From Megalonaias nervosa (taxonomy: Eukaryota > Mollusca > Bivalvia > Unionida > Unionidae): a DNA stretch of 64,000 bases. The DNA is taken from assembly GCA_016617855.1 (NCBI GenBank), contig JAECUM010003638.1:1-64000 (forward strand), written 5' to 3'. Positions 55,381 to 64,000 of this stretch are shown here, in pieces; the first letter of the stretch is position 1; the number at the start of each line of letters is the position of its first letter. The position numbers and the translations under genes are program-made. The notes below the pieces were generated by a model. It made no database searches. It was given only the letters and a program-made list of their open reading frames with translations, and was not told the DNA's origin.

Positions 55381-57827
55381 GCATTATCAGACCTGTGCAC
55401 CCTCCGTATTTTTCCGTATTTAGTACGGGAAAAAATATCAATTATGGAAATACGACTTCAAGAGCTAAATCCGATTTTGTGCAAGGTAAAATACGGAAAA
55501 TTTGTATTTGGCAAGTACGAAAAACAAAGAAATGAAGTACGAAAATAAAGCAATAGCATCCCGCCGTAGTTAGCTCTGTATTAAATAGAAGGGTCGTGTG
55601 CAAAATGTTCTGCAACTGCGCATGTGTAGAGTTTTTTTGTCGTTGTGTCTGTAGTGTAAACAGCATCATGGCTGAGTGTGGTTCGGGAAATGTATTTGAA
55701 ATGGTATCTGTGAGGAAGAGAGTGGCTGAAGAAGTAACTTCAATCAAAGACACGAAGCAACAAGTACAGCAGTTTCTCACATCATACAGCAAGACCTGGT
55801 CAATCATTTCTGCCAGCAGAAAGGGCGATAGTTATGCCAACTGCAAACTGTGTGAAGCTGATATATCAGTTAGGAGTGGTGGCAGGAATGACATCTCTTG
55901 TCACATAAAATCGGAGAAGCATAAAGTGATCAATAAGGCAAGACAAATGGCTCATATTACATCATTCTTTTCAAATAATACCAAATGTTCAACCAACTGC
56001 GATGAACACTCCCTGGATGTGACTCGTGCTGAAGTTATGAAGTGCGAACTCATCAATGGACCAAAACACAGGACTTGTTCACTCGGAGCTACTTTCCCTT
56101 CCTGTCTGCACTGGATCTACCACAGGAGAAAACATATTCAAAATCCTGGATGAAGAAATCAATGTACGCGACTTACATTGGAATAATTGTTTAGCACTTG
56201 GATGTGACAATGCCCCGGTTATGACTGGGAACAAAATTGGTGAAATTTCCAGCATTAGAAATAAGCATGACAGTGTATTCTTGGCAGGATGCTGCTTTCA
56301 TGTTCTGCACAATGCAGCCCAAAAAGGAGCTAAGTGTTTACCTGATGTGGCTGAGATCTTGTAGGATGTATATTATTATTTCCAGAAAAGTGAGAAACGA
56401 CAGCACAAATTCTCTAGTGTTCAAGATCTTTTTGACATTGAGCAGAAGAGAATGCTCAAGCATGTTTGTACCAGATGGCTAAGTATTGGTCGTTGCCTGG
56501 AGAGATTGCTACAAAATTGGGAAGCTTTGAAAAAGTTCTTTAAATCAGAATTTGATGATATCAAGACCAAGTCAGTTTCATCTTCAACACAGGCTGCCGA
56601 GAGCAGTGACAAACCATATGCACACAAGAAAGTAGAAAACATCCTGAAGTTCCTAAAATCATCTACAAACAAGCTGTATGTTCTGTTTCTGGACTATACT
56701 GTCAAGATGTATGATGATGTGCTCGTCGGTCTCCAGTCAGATGAACCGAAGATACATGTACTGAGAAAAAAGCTGGTCAACCAGATTGTGAAAGTACTTT
56801 GCCGTTTTGTCAAACCAGCTGCCATGTCAAGTTGTGTGCCTGAAGCTGTTGACTTCAAAAGCAGCCACAATATAAAAGACAACAAGGACTTAGTCATAGG
56901 TGATGCTGCCCTCATTTTCATTGCCGACTCTGACAATAATGGTTTGAGGGACATTCGGATCAAGCAGTTCTATGGGGATGTAAAGCTGTACTTTAAGAGT
57001 GTTTGCAGTTACTTGATTGAGAAGCTTCCTCTCAAAGAACCAGTCTTGAGACATGCAGTTGTAGCAGATGCTTCTTTGCAACAGACAGCCAAACTGAGTG
57101 ATCTGACTTTCTTCCTGCATAGATTTCCAGCACTACGTCCTCCTGGTTGCACTATTGACACTGTTGTTGAGCAGTTTGCTGTATATCAATATACAGACCT
57201 ATCCACCTGCACCAGACAGAGAATGGATGAAACCTGGGCTGCAGTTGGCAATAAGAAGGATGAAGAGGGGGCATTGTTCCTCAGTGAACTTTCAGTTATA
57301 ATGCGAGGAATATTAACCATTCCCCACAGTAATGCCCACTGTGAGAGAATCTTTTCCACAGTGCTTAAGAACAGAACAGAGCAGAGGTCATCAGTGGGAG
57401 ATGACACTCTAGAAGCATTGTTGCTTATTAAATCAAAACCTGGTTATCCATTTGAATCTCAATGCCAGCATTCAGTTGAACAACTACAGAAGTTGAAAAG
57501 TGCCTACTATGAAATGAATAAGACAAGTCAATGATCCTCATTTCAGCATACATGTAGCACTGAACTTGACACTGCTTTGCTGTAACCTTCAGCATCTAAG
57601 CTCAACACTGATGATCATTAATAAATTATTTTCAACTGTTAATTATTTCAAATATTGTAAATATGAAATATTTTTCATCATTTTTGCAGTATGGGTCATA
57701 TATTGACAGTTTGGATACAAGATGCGTCAGTAATGTTGTGCGTTTCTATTGGTGTGCACTTGTGAAGAATACTGAAAGCTGACATGAAATATTGAAAATA
57801 TAAGGGGGTGCACAGCTCTGCATTATT
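55381..57827 (+). mobile_element. hAT transposon, 2.43 kb, 8-bp target duplication
   Basis: The body is 55389-57819. The 8-bp flanks are GCATTATC and GCATTATT. Ends: AGACCTGTGCACCCTCC on the left and, inverted, AGAGCTGTGCACCCCCT on the right, followed by TAT-TTTT on both sides. An 8-bp duplication and the encoded protein place it in hAT. The left end also holds a cluster of CCGTATTT/ACGGAAAA-type repeats (55402-55550), the usual subterminal transposase sites. It is inserted in the gag-like part of the DIRS element. Confidence 0.88.
55668..57534 (+). pseudogene. hAT transposase with internal deletion
   Basis: The start MAECGSGNVFEMVSVRKRVA leads to a BED/TTF-like zinc finger (C-K-LCEADI…H-KSEKHKV, residues ~55-85). 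At about 56055 an internal deletion joins this to LSLPVCTGSTTGENIFKILD in another frame, removing the N-terminal part of the RNase H-like core with the first catalytic Asp. Then LGCDNAPVMTGNK (second Asp), CCFHVLHNAAQKGAK and a TAG at 56362 occur. The rest (56363-57534) is open: CTRWLSIGRCLERLLQNWEA and the C-terminal dimerisation domain (VIMRGILTIPHSNAHCERIF). It cannot be active. Confidence 0.88.
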
Positions 57828-59270
57828 GGCAACTCCCTCTACCCTGCCTCTTTGGGATTCAGCTTGATTCCTATTGCAGAATAGCGAGGGACAGAGCTAA
57901 ACAAACAGCCAAGTTATCTCTCACTCTGTAGACATACAGACAGGTTACATGAATCAAACATCCCATAACCCATCCCAAACTGATGATCTGCCCTACACAG
58001 ATGACCTATTTCCATTGTGACAGGCCAAGGGCATATACTAGGGATCGTGAAGAGCCAAAACATCAATATTACAGGCTCAATCAATAACAGCCTGACTTCC
58101 AGTAGGCCAAACCTGACTTTTGCAGACAGTGTGACCCACATACTGCCTTGAGACACTTATTCAGCACAATGCCAGGAATAGTTCCTCACACTTCAGCAGA
58201 TGTTGCTGCACAATTTCTCTACACTCTGCATAAGATGAGACTCCTTATTCAGCGACTGTCTTGAAGTCACAGTTTCTAATTCAGAGCGTTCTACAAGTTT
58301 AGTGAGTGGTAGACCTCGTAACTCTTTGCCAGCTAAATCTCATGCATTACAGGAGACCTTAGCCTCACTTCATGCAACCAGAAGATGTTTATTCTCTGGT
58401 GATGTCATCACTTCTAGACTATCTGATGACATGGGAAGATTCATCCGTCCGAACCTCCATTGAGGACATTTTCTGCCTTTGAATGCTGGAGTTCTGGCCT
58501 CCTTCTCCTATTCCATCAGCAACCTGGACCAGAGCTCCAGCATGTCTTATCTTATGATGAAATGGAAGAGTCCAACTTCATTTACTTCCACAGCCTGGAA
58601 GAGTAATAGACATACTGACCTGCCTTGATCATCAGTTCGTAGACATTTTTACACTGACCATACACCAGTATTTCATTTGGAAACTCTAGCAGTCGGCAGT
58701 GATATCACTGCTTTGGGGTTGACAAAGCCATACTCCATACTTATGGATTGGATGGCCTTTGATGACTCTCAGCAGTTAGTGCGCTATATCATTGCCATGT
58801 TTTCAAGCTTGGACTTTGTCTCTGTGGTTATCATCCAACATAGTTTCTTTCCTTCCAAAACAAATACCTCAGGGCATGCATGGGAATCAGTCTCAAGAAT
58901 GGCCAGAGTACAGAACAGAGCCACTGAACATGTATTGACCAATGCTGTATCCACAGCTACAATTCACAGTTGGTGGAACGTGACTCAGTGCTCTCTGCCT
59001 GAGCTTTCCTGAAGGACCATCATAAGGCCAAGCTAAGAGCACAGCCTTTATCCTCTAACCATCCTTTTAACAGCCAGATCGAAGAAGTCTGCAAACAAGC
59101 CACCAAGGAAACAAATTCCCCTGTCCTGCAACCACAGCACTGATAGAGGGATAGTATGGGAAATCAAGAAAAGGACCCAAGGGCCACACATTGGACACAA
59201 ACCTCTGAAAACTGTCCTATCGAAGCTCCAACCAGCGATGCCCACAGTTCTTGCAAGCCATAGTGAATAA
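57828..59270 (+). pseudogene. DIRS gag-like region (broken)
   Basis: In shifting frames the sequence encodes CRQCDPHTALRHLFSTM-like and SLLDYLMTWEDSS-like stretches, then RSSNQRCPQFLQAIVN just before the RT. Stops are frequent, so no frame can be called. Position between the DIRS left end and RT is the main evidence. I do not recognise a precise motif that proves gag. Confidence 0.4.
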
Positions 59271-59289
59271 TGCACCAAGGGGGTCCTAT

Positions 59290-59605
59290 CATTTGTTCCA
59301 ACATTTATCCGGGGTTTTATCTCAGACTTTTCTTGGTCCCCAAGGCAGCGGCACTCTGCCTCCAGTCATCAACCTAACCACCATCATTCAATTCATTAAT
59401 GCTCCTTGGTTCTCAATAACACCATGGTGCATTTTGGAATGCCTACCAAGAGGGAGACTTCACCATCAGTGTGGACTTAAAAGACGCATACCTTTTTGTC
59501 CCTATTCACAAGGCTTCCAGTAGATTCCCTCAATTCGCCTACATCGTATACCATTTCAGGGCACTCCCACTGGGACTAACATCAGCCCCTGGGTCTTCAC
59601 TTATA
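59290..59605 (+). pseudogene. DIRS reverse transcriptase, first half
   Basis: With two frame changes one reads SGTLPPVINLTTIIQFINAP, then DFTISVDLKDAYLFVPIHKA (catalytic Asp in the VDLKDAY box) and FRALPLGLTSAP (the DIRS version of the palm block B). The frame is cut by the insertion at 59606. Removing the insertion and one CTTATA copy rejoins it as VFTYMMNLVMAHIQ, which is proper DIRS RT text. The YLDD box then follows beyond 62456. Confidence 0.85.
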
Positions 59606-59991
59606 CTAGCAACCCCAGTCAAAATTACAAAGTCATCATATTTGCATTTTAATGATTGATTTATATAGAGCTCTTTCAGACCTTTTCAGAACAGTTTTAC
59701 TTTTTTTAAATATGTTGATTAGTTCAAAAGTTATGACTATTTGAATATTGGCAAAAATTGGCTTTTCAGTGAATTTTTGCCTTATAAAGATGCATGTTTA
59801 ATTCTTTTAAGTCGCAGACTCAACATGTTTAATAAAATAAGTATTTCCATCATAACTTGTGATCTAAACAAGACATCTCCATGAAACTTGGCAGTCTTAT
59901 AGAATTTTGCCTGTAGAATTCAAATATCTGCAGTAAATTAAACTATGTCCACTAGATTTCAGTGAAGGGAAGAAAATAAGGGGTTAAAATC

Positions 59992-59997
59992 TTTATT
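59992..59997 (-). terminator. Poly(A) signal AATAAA of the minus-strand gene
   Basis: AATAAA on the minus strand, about 60 bases after the TGA stop at 60056. Correct spacing for the gene's 3' end. Confidence 0.6.
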
Positions 59998-60055
59998 TTT
60001 TTTTTACCAGACAATTCAGATACTGGACAACATATTTCTTAACAAGTCATTTAAT

Positions 60056-61314
60056 TCAGAAGAAAACATTGGCATACATTGTAAACAGTTCATCATATTT
60101 TCTATGCTTTGAGAATGCCCACTGATGTCCAGAATTTAGACATTCTGGAAGCATTCCAGTCACTATGACAAATTCAGGCTTAACTTCCTGAACATCATTT
60201 CTGCTGGGCCATATAAAAACTCCCGCTTTCCTACATGGTGCCATGAATTTAACTATCAAATTATTATTATTATTATTATTATTGTTACTTTTAATTTCAT
60301 GAACACATCCAGGGTACCAAGCATCCTGGTATGCTACGACAACATAATAATTTTCCTTAAGCTGGTCTAGAACAGGCAACTGTTGACATACTGTACTGAG
60401 TTCATCTGTTTCACTTTCATAGAGTTCATCAGTGTCATTCGGATTTTGTTTTCTTTTCTTTGGTGGCGGTTCACTCATTTGGTCCAATATTTCATTGCAC
60501 GCACGTTTCTGGTGTTCTTTATGTTTAAGACGCAAGTCTTTTCCACCACGGTGTGCACTCTTCCACAATGACTCTTTTTCTGTGGGAGTCATACTGTCAT
60601 ACCACTCTTTCATTCTGAGACAGTTTCTCTTGTTAAGTCGCTGAAGTTCACGAAAACGATGAATATTGATTTTTTTATGTATAATCTCTTTTGTTGACAT
60701 TTTTTACAGAATAGTGACCGATTCGATTATTAATTGAGTCTAATTTTTGTCTGTATTGAGCCTCCTGCATTCTTAATACGCGCAGTTTTCTTGATTGTTT
60801 GTTGCACAAATACTTTTTCATGTTCCACTGTTTTGTGACGTCTTCTGTTTCATTTTCTGTTTGTATGCCAACATTTTTAGAGCTGTAAGTAATACATGCC
60901 AGCTGAACTTCATTGCTTTGACACACTGTGTCTGATTCTTTCTCATTACAGCTTTTGTTTTCTGTCACATGATCTGAATTTTTTATTGGCACCGTTGTCT
61001 TGAATTCCTTCCCTAGAAGTTCATTAATGTTTGTTACGCCTGGCACTTTTTTTTATTCACAAGTTTTTTCTTCTGGTCAAGTACACTATTAACTTAATGT
61101 TGGAAAGAGTAGATTGGTTAATTGACTGACACCAGTCATTAAGTAATGTTAGGATCTCGCAAAATTCAGCAAATGTTTGATTATTTTTCTTATAAAAGTT
61201 GAAAATTTCAATCACAATTCCATTTGACAGTCTGTCAATTTTTTTACAAGATTTTGAAGATATTGTATCAACACTTATGCCTGCATTTTGGCAGTAAGGA
61301 CCAGGAAAATCCAT
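60056..61314 (-). CDS. Unrecognised gene carried by the 2.84-kb unit (three frame segments)
   Basis: Segment 1 (61314-61057) starts MDFPGPYCQNAGISVDTISS with KSCKKIDRLSNGIVIEIFNF. Segment 2 (61046-60675) is hydrophilic, with a basic stretch RKLRVLRMQEAQYRQKLDSI. Segment 3 (60700-60056) has a basic region (HRFRELQRLNKRNCLRMKEW), a nuclear-signal-like PPPKKRKQ and an acidic patch. It ends in a small domain with YYVVVAYQDAWYPGCVHEI…VKFMAP…FIWPSRNDVQEV, Tudor/SH3-like by its pattern. A (AAT)n run encodes poly-Asn in that domain. The segments are joined by frameshifts near A-runs, either real decay or sequencing error. Function unknown. A chromatin- or DNA-binding role is a guess. Confidence 0.6.
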
Positions 61315-61331
61315 ACTCTCTTAATTCTACA

Positions 61332-61732
61332 CTGAAAATAAACAAAAAAAATGTTTTCGGAACAGTTAAAAAAATATATATTTCATCATCTAAAATTGCA
61401 GAGCAGTACTTTATCATTGCACGAAACGTAGATCTGTAAATCACGTTTTCGTACTCTATTCGTACCACCTATCTTTTCGAGTTATTTGGTTACATTTCGT
61501 TTACAGAGATTTCATTTTATTATTAAAATGTTAAAACAACATTTGCATACAATAATTTGGCATTAATTTGTATTTAAATAAATGTTTTGAAGAAGAAAAG
61601 TAGTGTAAAATAAATTCAAGAGTAAATCTGTCAAATCTACATATACATGTCAACATGAGGATGATCATTTAAATGATCAAATTTACGCTATATTTCACAA
61701 AAATATTTAATAAATACAAAATAATTACTTAC
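61332..61732 (-). other. 5' intron of the minus-strand gene
   Basis: On the minus strand, TTGTATTG|GTAAGTAATT (donor) and TTTTGTTTATTTTCAG|TGTAGAATTA (acceptor, with a polypyrimidine tract) delimit 401 bases. The acceptor is 17 bases before the ATG at 61314. Both sites match consensus well. Confidence 0.7.
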
Positions 61733-61860
61733 CAATACAAAACACTCTAACAGTGTACATAAATCACAGCATTTCTCTTGTGATCGCCGATTATTCACAT
61801 CGAAGTTATGTTTATCCTCACGAATCCAATATGGCGACTTCGCCCACGTGTCTTATAGAG
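61733..61860 (-). promoter_or_regulatory. Putative promoter and first exon of the minus-strand gene
   Basis: Minus-strand sequence upstream of the donor at 61733. The plus-strand text CCAATATGGCGACTTCGCCC at 61826-61845 has a YY1-like AATATGGCG core, often near start sites of housekeeping promoters. CACGTG follows at 61846-61851. No TATA box is evident. The exact start site is unknown. Confidence 0.4.
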
Positions 61861-62455
61861 GTCAACTTGTGAAATGTGTACTTTCGAAATTAAATGCGGG
61901 TACTTAAATATACGTTCCGAAAAACAAATTTGGTATTGAAAGAAAGTTTAGAATGTGTGTTTTGTAATGGTATATTGAAAATTGAAATATAATGTTCGTG
62001 AATTGAAAAAATTAGCGAGACTTTAGGGACTATTTTCTCAGCACAGGGTCATCATACGCAAATTTTCAAAACAACATTGGAAACGTCATTCATTCCCCAT
62101 TCAATTGACAAATACCTCATTAATATTCATGATGTTCTAGTGACCCGCATTTGCAAAACAAACACACTGGTGTCGACCTGCGCACACAAGAAATAGCAAT
62201 TAACTGAGAGCCGACAATTTTGATAACTGATTGATGATTACATGACCATATGGTTATGCAACAAAATGTACATATTAATGAATTTTATATGCTTTTGTAG
62301 ATAATTTAAAGCCCTTTTAAATAAAGTTTATTTCATAAAAATGTTTTTATCAATATTGATTTTAATACAAATTTGGCACACACAGTATAAGAAAAAGTCG
62401 ATTTTCACCCAGTTTATTGATATGGAATAGGCACTGTCGGGGGTTGCTACTTATA

Positions 62456-63345
62456 TGATGAATCTCGTAATGGCGCATATCCAGACCATTTCTAAGGTGG
62501 CAGCATCAAATTACCTGGATGACATCCTGCAGAAACATCAGGTGAGTTATATCTAAAAATGACATGATAGCCCTTGTTACCAACCTTGCCTTCTCATGAA
62601 CAAGGAAAGATCCGACCAAGTACCATCTCAACAATTTGTTTACCTACGTATGGAGTTCACTACACAGGCATCATTTTTCATCTGCCTCAGGATTGGGCTT
62701 TGAAAATCCAAGCCATGTTGGCTTCTTTACTTTCAAGGAAAATTCTATCCGCCCGGGAATTCCTTCGCCTACTAGGCTTTCTCAATGCAGCAGCAGACCT
62801 CATTGGCCTGGGTCGCCTTTTTATGTGCCCAATGTAAATGATTCTTCTGTCTCAATGGAGGCCAAAAATTTGCCCACACCAACTTCTCCCCATCTGCACA
62901 CAGTTGAGACACCATCTGCGGCACTGGGGCATCCAACTTGGCTCATGGTGGGTATAACTCAGCAAGTACAACTGCCTGAGATTACAGTCTGTACATAGGC
63001 AAGTACGGAAGGCTGGGGAGCCCACCTACTTCCATTCTATCTGGATGCCAATGGTGCATGGTCTCCACAGGAACGCCATCTACATTCAATATTCTGGAGA
63101 TGAAGGCCATTGTGAAAGCCTTGAACTGGTGGCAGGAATGTTTAAATGGCAAAGGAGTTCTCATTCTGTCCAACAGCTCTACAGTAATGACTTTTCTCAA
63201 ATGAGGAGGAACCAAATCCCCAGACCATTGTGTCATGGTGTGTGACTTCTAAGGTGGTGTTGTCAACAACAAATCCACATACACATTCGCCATATCCCAG
63301 GACACCTAAATGTACTGGCCGATTCTTTGTCTCAGAATAATCAAC
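62456..63345 (+). pseudogene. DIRS reverse transcriptase (second half) and RNase H
   Basis: The frame resumes as MMNLVMAHIQ, then NYLDDILQKHQ (the catalytic YLDD box). FVYLRMEF-like text and LSRKILSAREFLRLLGFLNA with AAADLIGLGRLFM follow, the typical DIRS connection region. RNase H remnants include the closing motif HIPGHLNVLADSLSQ at about 63292-63336. Several frame changes and stops occur. The order and wording match DIRS elements, not Gypsy. Confidence 0.82.
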
Positions 63346-63399
63346 TAATACAGACGGAATGGTCTCTCCATCCCTTGCTCTCCACTCAGATATGTACCT

Positions 63400-64000
63400 G
63401 ATGGTACCGACTGTTGGTTGACCTGTTTGTGACAAGGTGGAATACTGAACTCCTAACCTTTGTCTCTCCAGTTCCAGACCCAAAAGTTCAGGCAGTCGAT
63501 GCTCTATCACTAAATTGGAACGACTTGGATACATATGCCTACTTTCCAACACATCTGATTCAAAATATGATACAGAAAGCAAGAGAATGAGCCTTTTGCC
63601 TCATACTCATTGCTCCACTCAGATGGAAAAAGTCATGGATCACTGACCTCATCAGTCTTGCATCGGAAACTCCTTTGAAAATTTAGGCTTCCCTTTATCT
63701 ACTCGAACAACTATGATAGCGGTTGTTTCATCCCACCCAAGAGCTACTGAACCTGCACATCTGGATCATAATAAACAGGCCCACAGAATCACAGTTCTCA
63801 CAACCTGTCATGGAGAGAATCTCTCAGGCATGAAGGCCCTCCACTCTGAGGCATATAGGCAAATGGCACATTTTCCCTCAGTGGTGTGCTAACAAACATC
63901 CTGCCTCTCCAGGCATCTGTACTGCAGATAGCTGATTACCTCCTCTGACTCTTTGAAGAGAGAAAGTTAGCACCGAGTACAAGAAAAGGTTACCATTCCA
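63400..64000 (+). pseudogene. DIRS tyrosine recombinase, N-terminal part, cut by window end
   Basis: After RNase H come VDLFVTRWNTELLTFVSPVP and LILIAPLRWKKSWITDLISL, the conserved linker of DIRS pol. Then, with frame changes, ESQFSQPVMERISQA and LFEERKLAPSTRKGY-like text at the very end: the core-binding domain of the tyrosine recombinase. The catalytic domain (R-H-R-Y) lies beyond 64000. Stops are present. The assignment rests on order and on the STRKGY-type motif. Confidence 0.65.

Larger units (their letters stand above)
59600..62455 (-). mobile_element. 2.84-kb inverted-repeat unit with a spliced gene, inserted in DIRS RT
   Basis: The body is 59606-62449. CTTATA is on both sides (59600-59605, 62450-62455). 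The ends are inverted: (C)TAGCAACCCC on the left and TAGCAACCCC, on the minus strand, on the right. Excising it restores the DIRS frame exactly, so this is a clean insertion. It carries one minus-strand gene (60056-61314) with a 5' intron and a poly(A) signal. No DDE, RT or recombinase motif is visible. A 6-bp duplication with TAG-type ends recalls IS3EU, but its transposase is absent. The flanks 59646-60050 and 61860-62449 hold nothing else gene-like. Confidence 0.75.
55190..64000 (+). mobile_element. DIRS retrotransposon, decayed, runs off the window
   Basis: On the plus strand one reads a gag-like region (about 55190-55388 and 57828-59270), DIRS-type RT (59290-59605 continuing at 62456), RNase H (to about 63345) and the start of a tyrosine recombinase (about 63820-64000). 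Two other transposons interrupt it (55389-57819 and 59606-62449). Frames are broken by many stops. DIRS elements integrate with a tyrosine recombinase instead of an integrase and carry split or inverted terminal repeats. None of these repeats can be verified here because the right end is cut. The left end is approximate. Confidence 0.75.

Noticed and set aside
60680..60720. Programmed -1 frameshift at A AAA AAT in the carried gene
   Set aside because: The heptamer is in the right frame, but a -1 shift does not lead into the downstream frame. A +1 shift or a one-base deletion is needed, so decay or read error is simpler.

Overview
This is eukaryotic, AT-rich, intron- and transposon-laden nuclear DNA from an animal, with no prokaryotic features. 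The one host gene I recognise is RTRAF (C14orf166/hCLE), a metazoan RNA-processing protein. The mobile elements around it (GMR1-like Ty3/Gypsy, DIRS, CR1/L2-like LINEs, hAT, a TTAA-target element with a THAP exon, tRNA-derived SINEs) fit a marine invertebrate, most probably a mollusc. That placement is inference from the repeat mix and is not proven by the window.

Host gene. Six consecutive internal exons of RTRAF lie on the + strand at 21801-21925, 28814-28913, 33869-33964, 44907-44995, 48323-48394 and 53242-53290. Reading phases match across every junction and all splice sites are GT-AG. The first coding exon (about 20 residues) and the last (about 50 residues) were not found and probably lie outside the window. 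The introns are about 6.9, 5.0, 10.9, 3.3 and 4.8 kb, and the last exceeds 10.7 kb. They are filled with minisatellites (a different unit in nearly every intron), SINEs, solo LTRs and DNA transposons.

Left third (1-21.7 kb). A 1.7-kb inverted-repeat element sits in (TA)n. It is followed by a truncated minus-strand Gypsy relic (2.5-6.1 kb) with a SINE in it. A CR1/L2-like LINE (about 6.7-16.9 kb) is split by a complete but decayed 6.5-kb Gypsy element with two LTRs, a 4-bp target duplication, a primer-binding-site candidate and a polypurine tract. In both Gypsy copies integrase precedes reverse transcriptase, the order of GMR1-type elements. After a SINE comes a second LINE (about 17.7-21.6 kb) with a nearly intact reverse transcriptase.

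Middle (21.8-53.3 kb). This is the RTRAF exons with their introns: minisatellite arrays, a solo LTR in each orientation, a 7.7-kb inverted-repeat-bounded insertion in intron 4 (itself carrying SINEs and a LINE), and a 2.1-kb TTAA-flanked element with a THAP exon in intron 6.

Right end (53.3-64 kb, intron 7). A decayed DIRS element (about 55.2 kb to beyond the window) has been entered twice. One insertion is a 2.4-kb hAT element lacking its catalytic core. The other is a 2.84-kb inverted-repeat unit that carries a spliced minus-strand gene with promoter-like sequence, 5' intron and poly(A) signal but no recognisable transposase. This unit is the best candidate here for something undescribed.

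Most reading frames outside RTRAF belong to mobile elements and carry stops or frameshifts. No functional cooperation between genes can be claimed beyond transposon nesting.
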